NCBI RefSeq assembly: GCF_016902345.1
Contig: NZ_JACJLR010000035.1
Span: 1-32,246 of the forward strand
Origin: Mediterraneibacter glycyrrhizinilyticus
GTDB lineage: Bacteria; Bacillota; Clostridia; Lachnospirales; Lachnospiraceae
Reading direction: 5' to 3'
Length of the DNA stretch: 32,246 nt
Below the pieces are notes generated by a model that was not told where the DNA came from, searched no databases, and saw only the letters and a program-made list of their open reading frames with translations. Of the stretch, positions 8,901 through 16,186 are shown piece by piece (position 1 is the stretch's first letter; each line of letters begins with the position of its first letter). The translations under genes were made by a program, and so were the position numbers.

Positions 8901-9305
8901 AGCGTGTTTTATAAGAATATGCCGGAGTTTGTGAGTGCGCTCACCCTGGGGGTGGAGAGCGACCTGAAGCGCTGCGGGATGAAAAAATATACATCAGAGG
9001 CAGTCACCATTATGACGCTGCACGGCTCAAAAGGACTGGAATTTCCCGTAGTGTTCATCTACGGGGCGGAGCAGGGCTCCATCCCGCTGGAGAGTGAAAC
9101 GCATCCTTCTGATAAAGAGGAAGAGAGGCGGCTCTTCTATGTGGGCATGACAAGGGCAAAAGAAGAACTGATCATGACTACATCTGGAGAAATGTCAGAG
9201 TTTCTTATATCGCTTCCGAGTGGACTGCTCGAGGAAGAAAATGTGGAGAAAAAGAAAAAAGAAGAAAGCTGGCACCAGATGAGCCTTTTTGAAGATATGC
9301 TGTGA
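5949..9305 (+). CDS. Fused endonuclease Q-type PHP nuclease and UvrD/PcrA-type DNA helicase
   Basis: One 1118-residue protein joins two DNA-repair enzymes. Residues 1-430 match endonuclease Q: the PHP metal motifs DLHIHSRYSRATSK, GTGDFTHP, PAHIWTPHFSLFG and SNSDAHSP, the ETGLSSDPPMNWR segment, and a CxxC-CxxC zinc motif at about 274-292. EndoQ is known to nick DNA 5' to deaminated bases such as uracil and hypoxanthine. A charged linker (about 431-497) follows. Residues 500-1118 form an SF1A helicase with Walker A GPGTGKT (about 522-528), DEFQD (701-705), GDPDQSIYGFRGA, TLHGSKGLEFP and FYVGMTRAKEEL. The last residues contain QMSLF (1110-1114), a sliding-clamp motif, and QMNFF ends the EndoQ part. 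The ATG at 5949 has GAGAGGTG at good spacing; the GTG at 5940 lies inside that site. All helicase and nuclease signatures appear intact. Confidence 0.93.
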   Translation: MYIADLHIHSRYSRATSKDCTPEYLDLWARRKGIHIVGTGDFTHPAWREELTEKLEPSEDGLYVLKKEYRIRDSEVPGEMIPRFVITGEISSIYKKNGKVRKVHSLILLPGLEDAEKISAKLEQIGNIHSDGRPILGLDCHDLLEILLELCPEAVYVPAHIWTPHFSLFGAFSGFDTVEECFGDLTPYIHAMETGLSSDPPMNWRVSALDRFQLISNSDAHSPAKLGREANLFDIPMSYGALAHAIQTGEGLDGTIEFFPEEGKYHMDGHRKCNLCLTPSETMRYNGKCPVCGRKITIGVSHRVEELSDRAEGYIRENTKRFESLVPLPEVIGASIGASAASKKVDREYHRLLSELGPEFDILRTFPLEEIHRVSGTRLAEGIGRLRSGQVERIPGFDGEYGVIRLFTAEELNNTEGQMNFFDLLGNSTVVWNENTNEEKKKVSPELAKRQNTEQNRAEEGTEEAVKEETNEGSKIDQKEDTKEVVETGMDTGKTNQSALRLNPEQEYAVRCSSPRIAVKAGPGTGKTKTLVSRLRYLLEYRKVKPSDITAVTFTNQAAQEMRERIERETGKKQAARSMQIGTFHAICLDFLKGQGEDSSLMTEEEQRRLAEETIVESGISLNAGRFLEAVSRYKSGMKADLSEEQIPEAAWQQAQKLYESKKDARKLWDFDDLLLRTAQRIESGEVSDGWEKRFRYLLVDEFQDINPAQFTLVKLWSRAGRELFVIGDPDQSIYGFRGADAECFEKLKKEYSDLETVALKENYRSSPQILNAAMAVISQEEGGEEEGAEEREQKGDSGLNAGQRLLHPNCRDNVPVRLIRAGSPMGEAIFIAKEINRLVGGIGMLEAHQASWELGERRPRGFEEIAVLCRTHHQAELVEKCLKKESIPYIMAGREDFLQEGTVQGSLSFFRYLEDPEALSVMRISAEQLWKLEWNDMTAEVVRSAAEKFRPLYQKKKPQKFLEEWMEEMGISEDPAMQRLLQMSVFYKNMPEFVSALTLGVESDLKRCGMKKYTSEAVTIMTLHGSKGLEFPVVFIYGAEQGSIPLESETHPSDKEEERRLFYVGMTRAKEELIMTTSGEMSEFLISLPSGLLEEENVEKKKKEESWHQMSLFEDML

Positions 9306-9368
9306 AAAAGAAAACGCGCACGCTGAAACAAGATTCTTTTACCGTTTTGCGGGATCGCAGCAGCGCGA

Positions 9369-9463
9369 AAAGTGTTCAAGGTTTCCATTTCACTCCGGCC
9401 GGTGCTAGGTGGACATCTGCCGGGTGTCCGGCACCCCTCAAGATAGAGGGGTGTGAACACTTT
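9369..9463. ncRNA. Multi-stem inverted-repeat element, possible structured RNA or double terminator
   Basis: AAAGTGTTCA (9369-9378) and TGAACACTTT (9454-9463) form a perfect ten-base closing stem. Inside, CACCCCTC (9432-9439) pairs with GAGGGGTG (9446-9453) around a six-base loop, and GGACA pairs with TGTCC around nine bases. GGTGC/GCACC offers a pairing that competes with the CACCCCTC stem. On the minus strand the closing stem ends in TTTT. It lies between two convergent genes, so the plainest reading is a shared terminator, but the branched layout is more complex than needed. It could also be a small RNA or a miniature repeat. Confidence 0.45.
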
Positions 9464-9464
9464 G

Positions 9465-10268
9465 TTATATCACATGAGAAAAGATCTTTGCGATGATCTC
9501 CCAGGTTCCCGGGAACCTGGTCAGGATCGCATCCCGGATCACAGACGGCGGGACCTGATTGTTTATGTCAAAGGTGATCTCGCCGCTCGCTGCGTCTCCG
9601 ATGGCGATGGCTGCCTGAGCGGCACCTCCGGCGGCAATCTTCTGTGCCACTGCCGCTCCGCCCAGGGAATATATTCCAAAGGCGCCTCCCCCGATGGCAA
9701 AGATCCCGAGAGCCAGACCGCCGACTGCAATGGTCCCCACGGAAAGTCCGCCGACGGCGAGAAGGAGTCCCACGGACAGGCCGCCCAGAGAGAAGAACCC
9801 TGCGGAAAGCCCTCCGATGGTGAGAAAACCGGAGGCGATGCCGCCCAGGGAGAGAAAGCCGTTGGCAAAATTACCGATGGCGATCACGCCCTTTGCATGG
9901 CAGCGTTTCTGCCCCGGGATCCATCTTCCCACATTGATATGGATCAGGGGAAGCCCGAAAAGAGTGCGTCTGCTCTTGTACTCATAATGCCATTGATATG
10001 GGACATAGCGGATCTCACGGACCGGTGGAGGGGTCTTGGTATTGTCTGTGGTTTCATTGTGCGTGTCGGGGATTTTCCGCCCGACAAGTTCATCTATGGA
10101 TATATGGAACAGGTCAGCAAGAAGGATCAGCTTGTCCATCTCCGGCGTCGTGACGCCCAGTTCCCATTTGGATACAGTCTGACGGGTCACTCCCAGCTTT
10201 TCCCCGAGCTGCTCCTGGGAGAGTCCCTGCTGCTTTCTTAAGGTAATGAGTTGGTCTTGAAAAGTCAT
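9465..10268 (-). CDS. XRE-family regulator with Gly-Gly decapeptide-repeat C-terminus
   Basis: A 267-residue protein with a Cro/CI-type helix-turn-helix at about residues 5-60 (LRKQQGLSQEQLGEKLGVTR, then TVSKWELGVTTPEMDKLI). A polar linker and an FGLPLIHINVGRW segment lead to residues 131-210, which are eight consecutive ten-residue repeats of the form [ILV]GG-x-x-x-G-h-x-x (one unit has 11), followed by Ala-rich sequence and a C-terminal tail. The repeats are hydrophobic and could pack as a solenoid or associate with the membrane. HTH proteins with such repeats are common in gut Firmicutes, but I know of no defined function. The ATG has AGGAGG nine bases upstream. Tandem GTCAACTAA boxes lie 83 and 117 bases upstream of the start. 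Confidence 0.88.
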   Translation of the reverse strand: MTFQDQLITLRKQQGLSQEQLGEKLGVTRQTVSKWELGVTTPEMDKLILLADLFHISIDELVGRKIPDTHNETTDNTKTPPPVREIRYVPYQWHYEYKSRRTLFGLPLIHINVGRWIPGQKRCHAKGVIAIGNFANGFLSLGGIASGFLTIGGLSAGFFSLGGLSVGLLLAVGGLSVGTIAVGGLALGIFAIGGGAFGIYSLGGAAVAQKIAAGGAAQAAIAIGDAASGEITFDINNQVPPSVIRDAILTRFPGTWEIIAKIFSHVI

Positions 10269-10350
10269 GATAAAGTTTCCTCCTGTAAGATTGGGTCAGA
10301 CTTTTGTCAGTGCACCGTTTCCGTCTGCTGAAAAAAGCATAGCAGAAGGC

Positions 10351-10393
10351 GTCAACTAAGTCTACCATCGGAGGATGGAAGTTTGTCAACTAA
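10351..10393 (-). promoter_or_regulatory. Tandem boxes and dyad upstream of the XRE-family gene
   Basis: The nine bases GTCAACTAA occur at 10351-10359 and 10385-10393, 34 bases apart, and read TTAGTTGAC on the minus strand, so both could also serve as -35 regions (TTGACG and TTGACA). Between them CCATC (10365-10369) is mirrored by GATGG (10374-10378). The arrangement suggests regulated transcription of the XRE gene, perhaps by its own product. The rest of 10394-10520 shows nothing I can name. Confidence 0.35.
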
Positions 10394-10520
10394 AATTAAC
10401 GCGCAATATTTAATGGAATAAAGAAAAGAAAAAGTTTACGAGTAGGTCCTATGCATCCGGGCGGTATGCTTTAAAACATGGCAGTTATTATTTGACTCTG
10501 TAAGTCATGTGTTACGAATT

Positions 10521-11893
10521 TTACAACCTTGCGTCGAACAGACCGCAGAAGCTGTCGATCGGATCTTTGCCCTTGAAGGCATCCTTCCCTTTCATGAGGT
10601 CATCCACCAGGGCGTCGAAGGTGGTATCCTTTGCGTCATAGGTGTTGATATAAGTGCGGGCCTGCGGGATGTCAGCGAGCATGGTAGGCTGTCCGCATCC
10701 GACCACGATGACCGGAAGCTCAAATACATACCACGGGATCTCGCCGCCGCCCTTGGACATGCCGAAACTCGGTCTGCCTTCGGAGACGTCGCACAGGGTG
10801 ATGACAAGATCCATGCCGGATACGAAATCAGCAATGGCATTCTTGCCTGCAAAATAGATGTTCAGATCCGGTTTTTTACCCTCCGCCGCCTGTTTCTTCA
10901 TAAGATCCAGCGGGCTCTCATAGACAAACGCATCAAACCCTTTGGCGCAGAGCTTTTCTTTTAACAGCTCTGCCGGGCTGGATCCGCCGGACATGCCGAG
11001 CAGCTTGGTCAGGGCAGCCATTCCGCTCTCTGCACCTTTGATGTGGACGATCATGATTCTCTTATATCTCTCCGGCGTGATCGGGAGAACGTCCTCATCC
11101 TTATATTTTACGAGCGTGATGCAGTCGTCGCTGATGGCTTTCTGCATTTTGCTTTAAATTCTTCTTTTCCAAGGACAGCTTCCGCGGTCTCCGGCTGGGG
11201 AACAAGGTCTTCCTTAGCTTTCCTGTGCAGTCCAAGGCGGGCTTTGAGTCCCAGAATGCGGGTCAGGGCCTCTGTCATGCGCTCCTCGCTGATGACGCCG
11301 TCTTTGTAAGCCTTGAGCATGGTGGCGAAGTCTTCGTCCGGATCGTTGAAGAAGAGGAACATGTCGCACCCTGCGTTGATGGAGCGCGGGAGCATCTCGG
11401 CGCGGGTCATGCGGTCTGTCATTCCAACCATATGGGAAGCGTCGGTGACCACCATTCCGTTGAAGCCCAGACGGTCTCTTAAGAGTCCGGTCATGATCTC
11501 CGGGCTTAAGGTCGCCGGCATCATGTCTTCGTCTTTCAGGTCCGGATTGATGGCTTTTGCATATTTCGGCAGCATGATGTGTCCTCCCATGATGGCGTCC
11601 AGACCGTTGTCGATCAGCGTCCTGTAGACCATCCCGTAGGTCTTGTCCCACTCGTCCACGTCAAAGTAGTTCACATTGTTGGAGAGATGGGCGTCGCGGA
11701 AGTCCTGTCCGTTTCCGGGGAAATGTTTTGCGGCGCAGGCGAATCCAGGATTGCTGTGGGCGCCTTTTAAGTATGCGGCACTCATGTCAGCGACACGCCG
11801 GGGATCACTTCCGAACCCTCTCATGATGATCTCTGTAGGCAGATCATCTGGATATTTCTCTGAAATAAGCAACAAAAGAGGGGCATGCCACAT
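10521..11893 (-). pseudogene. Glycoside hydrolase family 3 gene, N-terminally truncated and frameshifted
   Basis: Two overlapping minus-strand frames together read as one GH3 enzyme of the beta-N-acetylhexosaminidase/beta-glucosidase type. The upstream frame (11108-11893) contains GFGSDPRRV, KHFPGNGQDFRDAH and the nucleophile Asp in VVTDASHMVGM. The downstream frame (10521-11147) contains the C-terminal domain and has no ribosome site of its own. They join at GCAAAATGC near 11145, where one extra A would restore a single frame. The N-terminal part of the barrel, perhaps 150-200 residues, is missing: homology begins only at about 11825, and the ATG at 11893 lies inside the terminator of the GH31 gene. 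It is therefore a decayed copy, unless a sequencing error explains the frameshift. Confidence 0.82.
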
Positions 11894-11929
11894 GAGAAAT
11901 TTACTTCCTCATGCGACAGCCCCTTTTTT
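11874..11929. terminator. Strong bidirectional rho-independent terminator after the GH31 gene
   Basis: GGGGC with flanking A-run on one side and GCCCC with T-run on the other close a stem extended by CATGAG/CTCATG, around a short loop. It has T-rich tails in both orientations. It lies 100 bases beyond the stop of the GH31 gene and closes the sugar operon. Confidence 0.78.
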
Positions 11930-12029
11930 GCGGAGGGGACAAGCCGAATACCGGTCTTGTCCGAGACTTTGGCTCCGCATACAATCCCGGAAGCTGCCTT
12001 TTGGCACTTCAGGTGATTCGTTCGTCCGG

Positions 12030-14417
12030 TCATGCACTGATGATCTCTGTCAGCGCGCCGAAAAGTTCCCGCTCAAGTTCCATTGCTGCAAGCTGCGATA
12101 AAAGGACCGTCCGGTCTGATGCTTCCGAGATCAGCCTGTACAGTTCATCCTTCAGACCAAAGGAAATCTCCGCCTGGTTCAGGAAGTCAAACGCTTCTTT
12201 TACAATATCGTTTTCTGCTTCTGACACACCGGTAATGAGGATGCGGATGCGCGCGTCGGAGGGGACTCCCTCCAGGGTGCAGGTGAGTGTGCGTGTCTCG
12301 CTGTCGTATACCGGCAGTCTGACAGGAGCATTGGAGAAGTCGTTTACAAACAGGGAAACTCTGTCTTCGCATGGTGTTACACCATGGATTTTTACTGCAT
12401 AGGTCCGCTTGGCGGGGATCAGGTCTGTGGCGCCTTTCGCGCCGCCGATCAGGAACTCCGCGTCTTTGCCCCAGAGGAAACGCATCTCTGTAGTCACACA
12501 TCTGCCGTTCTTGTATTCTTCCGAGACATTGTCGTCTTCATAGAGGGTAAAGCTTCCGTCTGCTCCGGCATACACGTGGATGCAGAGCTCTTCCGGATTG
12601 TTTTCCACGTCATGGATGTCGCAGGCGGTTGGGATGACGGCCCCTGCCCTGGCGAGGACAGGGATGGAATTGATGCCGCGATACATCATGATGCTTCGGT
12701 TCCCCCGGTATTTTCGTCCGGTGAAGACATCGTAGAAAATTCCGTCCGGAAGCCATACTTTGGTCTTGGCTGTGTTCAGCCCGGTGATCCGGGGAGTTGT
12801 GACCGGAGCCACGATCAGTTCGCTTCCGAAGGCATATTCATTGGGCACGTGGTAAGCTGCCTCTTCCTCCGGATAGTCGTAGTACATCGGAAGGATCAGG
12901 GGGATGTCTTCCGCATAGGCACGGTGGTTCATTGTGTAGAGATAGGGGATGAGCCGGTGGCGGAGACGTAAAAATTCCTTCATCATGGAACAGATCTCCG
13001 GCTTGTAGCGCCATGGCTCTTTTCCGTTGAATTCACTGCTGCTGGAGTGGAGCCGCATGATCGGCGAGAATACGCCGAACTGGAGCCAGCGTCCTGCCAT
13101 TTCGTCATCTTTGCAGCCCATCATATGACCGCCGATGTCATGACTCCACATGCCATAGCCGATATTTGACGCTGTGGCTGTAAAATATGGCTGGAAGTCG
13201 AGGGACTCCCATGTGATGAGCGTATCACCTGAGAATCCGACGGGATACCGGTGGCTCCCCGGTCCCGCATATCTGGAAAATGCCATGGGACGCTTTCCGT
13301 CCCTTCCGTTATCCAGATAATGATAATGGTTCAGCATCCACAGGGGATCAAGTCCTTCGACTTTGCTGATTCCTCCGGACTGCCAGTCGACCCACCAGAA
13401 ATCGACACCTTTTTCTTCCTCCGGATGGAGTACATGTTCAAAGGTCGCTTCAAGAAAATGTGGATCTGATATATCAAACACGACCGGCTGTTCCGTTTTC
13501 GGGTCGATTCCCATCTCCTCCGCCATTTCGGGATAAGCGTCCTCAAAGGCCCGGATCCCGTCAGCAGGGTGAAGGTTCAGGGTGATGTGCATGTTCCGGT
13601 CATGGAGCCATTTCATAAAGCCTTCCGGATCGGGAAAGAAATCTTTGTTCCATGTATATCCGGTCCAGCCGCTTCCGTATTTCGGATCGATATCCACCAG
13701 ATGCCAGTCCATGTCGATCACTGCGACAGAGAATGGAAGGTCCTCTTTTTCAAACCGTTCCACCAGAGCTTTGTAGGAATCTTCCGTGTATTTGTAATAG
13801 CGGCTCCACCAGTTGCCCAGAGCGTATCGGGGAATCATGGGTGCTTTCCCGCACAGATGGCAGAAGTCTTTCAGTGCCTGATGATAATCGTGGCCGTAAG
13901 CCCAGAAATAGATGTCTGTGCATCCTTTCCTGCGGGGCTCCACCCATCCGTCTTCGCGGAGCGCCAGAGAACGGCTGTCATCCATCACAGAAAAGCCGTT
14001 CCGGCTTATGATGCCGTGTTCCAGCGGGATGGCTCCGTCTGCTTCGTCCAGAGTGCGGGCGGTTCCGCCCAGATCCCGGAAATCATCTCCGTAATGCCAG
14101 ATGCTGTGGTAGGCACTGTAATCCCCGATGGCCTGTATGGACAGACCATTGGGTGAAAACTCTTTTTTATTGTAGATAAGATGTGCCGCCGGTGTGATGA
14201 TCTCCAGCGAATCTTCTGTTTCAATGCGCCGGAATGTGGACGCCGGGAAATCCCGGTTCCACACAGACTGAGTGGCACGGTCTTCGAAGATGCCCTCCGG
14301 CGAGTACTCAAGTCTCAGAAGGCTTTCCGTGAGGACGCTGATGCGCCAGCAGTCGCCGTTGATGATATTTTCCGGTCTTGTTTCAGGATGGGTAGCTGCG
14401 ATTAATTCAGGTCTCAT
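12030..14417 (-). CDS. Glycoside hydrolase family 31 alpha-glucosidase-type enzyme
   Basis: A 795-residue GH31 enzyme that would release sugar from the non-reducing end of alpha-linked oligosaccharides. The N-terminal beta domain spans about residues 1-190, the catalytic barrel about 195-510, and beta domains follow. The nucleophile is D344 in FWWVDWQSG and the acid/base D398 in GFSGDT; HDIGGH follows at about 426-431. The VDWQ context differs from the WxDMNE of classical alpha-glucosidases, so the exact substrate (isomaltose-, kojibiose- or xyloside-like) is open. No signal peptide is seen, so it acts in the cytoplasm on imported sugar. It is the fourth gene of the minus-strand operon, 42 bases after a permease gene, and its ATG has AAAAGGAGAG upstream. 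Confidence 0.93.
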   Translation of the reverse strand: MRPELIAATHPETRPENIINGDCWRISVLTESLLRLEYSPEGIFEDRATQSVWNRDFPASTFRRIETEDSLEIITPAAHLIYNKKEFSPNGLSIQAIGDYSAYHSIWHYGDDFRDLGGTARTLDEADGAIPLEHGIISRNGFSVMDDSRSLALREDGWVEPRRKGCTDIYFWAYGHDYHQALKDFCHLCGKAPMIPRYALGNWWSRYYKYTEDSYKALVERFEKEDLPFSVAVIDMDWHLVDIDPKYGSGWTGYTWNKDFFPDPEGFMKWLHDRNMHITLNLHPADGIRAFEDAYPEMAEEMGIDPKTEQPVVFDISDPHFLEATFEHVLHPEEEKGVDFWWVDWQSGGISKVEGLDPLWMLNHYHYLDNGRDGKRPMAFSRYAGPGSHRYPVGFSGDTLITWESLDFQPYFTATASNIGYGMWSHDIGGHMMGCKDDEMAGRWLQFGVFSPIMRLHSSSSEFNGKEPWRYKPEICSMMKEFLRLRHRLIPYLYTMNHRAYAEDIPLILPMYYDYPEEEAAYHVPNEYAFGSELIVAPVTTPRITGLNTAKTKVWLPDGIFYDVFTGRKYRGNRSIMMYRGINSIPVLARAGAVIPTACDIHDVENNPEELCIHVYAGADGSFTLYEDDNVSEEYKNGRCVTTEMRFLWGKDAEFLIGGAKGATDLIPAKRTYAVKIHGVTPCEDRVSLFVNDFSNAPVRLPVYDSETRTLTCTLEGVPSDARIRILITGVSEAENDIVKEAFDFLNQAEISFGLKDELYRLISEASDRTVLLSQLAAMELERELFGALTEIISA

Positions 14418-14459
14418 ATATACACTCTCCTTTTCAGGTTTCAGATTTTATGTAATTCA

Positions 14460-15281
14460 TCAGCCTTTTACCGCTCCGGCAGCAACACCTGCAACAAAGC
14501 GTTTCTGGAAGATGACGTAAACGATGATGACCGGCAGGATCGAGATCGTTGTAGCAGCGAACAGTCCGCCGTAATCCGTGGAATAACGTCCGTTGAACAG
14601 GGTGAGTCCTACGGCGAGGAGCTGCTTTTTCTCACTGTCGATCATAAGGTATGGCCAGAGGTAATCCTCCCATACCCAGAGGAACTGGAAAATGGCGATC
14701 GCTGAGATCCCGTTCTTACAGAGCGGAAGGACCAGCTTGTGGAAGGTCTGGAACTCATTGGAACCATCCATCCGGGCCGCCTCGATCAGTTCGTCCGGAA
14801 TAGACTCCATATTCTGTTTCATCATGAAGATTCCAAAACCGCTGACCATGACCGGCAGGATCAGGGAGAGGTAGGTATCCTGAAGCCCGGCGCCCATGAA
14901 CATGGTATATCTCGGGATGATGGTGACCGACCAGGGAACCATCATAGTCATCATGACGAATCCGAAAATGATATTTTTGCCTTTGAACTGATATTTTCCA
15001 AGTACGTAGCCGCACAGGCAGCTTGTGTAGATCACGATCACGGTGACTGCTACGGCGATAAAGATACTGTTCATAAAATATCTCAGGAAATCAAAAGTCT
15101 GCTGAAGGTTCAGATAATTATCTGTGATCGCCTCCTGAGGAAGCAGCGTCTGTATGATAGACTGTATCTCATTGTTCGTCTTAAAGGAGGACAGCACCAT
15201 CCAGATGAACGGGAAGACGGTGACGACTCCGAGCAGAGCGAGCGCGATATATAAAACTGTTGTCAGTGTTTTGTGTTTCAT
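14460..15281 (-). CDS. Carbohydrate ABC transporter permease, MalG/AraQ type
   Basis: A 273-residue inner-membrane permease of the CUT1 sugar-importer class. Hydrophobic segments occur at about residues 8-30, 72-95, 105-128, 138-158, 183-205 and 240-262, consistent with six membrane helices. The EAA loop that docks the ATPase is present (IEAARMDGSNEFQTFHKLVLP). It forms a heterodimer with the permease encoded 12 bases upstream. The ribosome site is weak (AAGGGGG), so translation may depend on coupling to the upstream gene. No ATPase gene is found in this locus. Confidence 0.93.
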   Translation of the reverse strand: MKHKTLTTVLYIALALLGVVTVFPFIWMVLSSFKTNNEIQSIIQTLLPQEAITDNYLNLQQTFDFLRYFMNSIFIAVAVTVIVIYTSCLCGYVLGKYQFKGKNIIFGFVMMTMMVPWSVTIIPRYTMFMGAGLQDTYLSLILPVMVSGFGIFMMKQNMESIPDELIEAARMDGSNEFQTFHKLVLPLCKNGISAIAIFQFLWVWEDYLWPYLMIDSEKKQLLAVGLTLFNGRYSTDYGGLFAATTISILPVIIVYVIFQKRFVAGVAAGAVKG

Positions 15282-15293
15282 GTCCAGACCCCC

Positions 15294-16172
15294 TTAACTT
15301 TCATTTGCGCCGGTAACCTTGAATGAGATCAAGGTGAACACAGCGGTCAGCACAAGGATAAACAGTGAAATGGCTGACGCGAATCCGAAGTTATACTGCT
15401 TGAACGCCTGGTCGTATACAAGGTAGGAACTTAAGTAGGTAGAAGTTCCGGGACCTCCTGTGGTCATGACCAGAACAGGTACGTATGCCTGCAGATAGGA
15501 GATGATGGAGGTCACTACCACGAAGAGCATGGTCGGTTTCAAAAGCGGAAGAGTGATATACCGGAATGTCTGCCATGCGTTCGCTCCGTCAATGCTCGCC
15601 GATTCGTAGCAGTCGGAAGGCAGGGAGAGAAGACCGGACAGGAAAAGGATCACGGCATATCCGAAGTCCTTCCAGATCGTCATCGCCATCAGCGCGATGA
15701 GGGCGAACCTGCTGTCGTACAGCCAGTTGATATCCAGTCCGAAGATGTTGTCGATCAGACCAAACTGCGGGTTGTACATGATCTTCCATACGTATGCAAC
15801 CGCAACCAGAGGAGTTACAGTCGGCATGTAAAAGATCGTCCGGAATAATGTCTTGTGTTTCATCAGTTTTGAGTTGAGTGCGTAGGCGATCGCAAGTCCG
15901 AGAGCAACACGGAAAATGACGACGACCACGCAGAAGATCACGGTGTTTGCCATGGACTGCCAGAACGTCGGATAGGAAAACATCCGGGCGTAGTTATCCA
16001 GGCCGATCCAGTTGTAAGTCTGGTTCAGCGGGTTCCACTGATGAAAACTTCCCGCTACGACCATGATCACAGGGATGATCAGGAAGATCGTCATATAGAT
16101 GATGAGAAATCCCATCGCGATATTACGCATCCAGATCTCACTTTTGCTTTGAAGTGGCCTTCTTTTGAACAT
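15294..16172 (-). CDS. Carbohydrate ABC transporter permease, MalF/UgpA type
   Basis: A 292-residue membrane permease, the MalF-type partner in the same CUT1 sugar importer. It has a short positively charged N-terminus, a first membrane helix at about residues 16-40 and five further hydrophobic segments. The EAA-like loop reads YESASIDGANAWQTFRYITL. The start has AGGAGG at good spacing. It lies 14 bases downstream of the binding-protein gene, so the two belong to one transcript. Confidence 0.93.
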   Translation of the reverse strand: MFKRRPLQSKSEIWMRNIAMGFLIIYMTIFLIIPVIMVVAGSFHQWNPLNQTYNWIGLDNYARMFSYPTFWQSMANTVIFCVVVVIFRVALGLAIAYALNSKLMKHKTLFRTIFYMPTVTPLVAVAYVWKIMYNPQFGLIDNIFGLDINWLYDSRFALIALMAMTIWKDFGYAVILFLSGLLSLPSDCYESASIDGANAWQTFRYITLPLLKPTMLFVVVTSIISYLQAYVPVLVMTTGGPGTSTYLSSYLVYDQAFKQYNFGFASAISLFILVLTAVFTLISFKVTGANES

Positions 16173-16186
16173 AATTTCCCCCTCCT

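Noticed and set aside
9666-9880. Tandem DNA repeats that could suggest a CRISPR-like or satellite array
   Set aside because: They are about 30-base degenerate repeats that simply encode the decapeptide units of the XRE protein; there are no constant repeats with unique spacers.
9453-10241. 262-codon plus-strand frame opposite the XRE gene
   Set aside because: Its repetitive Asp/Gly/Lys-rich content is the complement of the Gly-Gly decapeptide repeats; no ribosome site is present.
11821-12033. 70-codon minus-strand frame between the GH31 and GH3 genes
   Set aside because: It runs through the terminator hairpin, and its translation has no coherent features.
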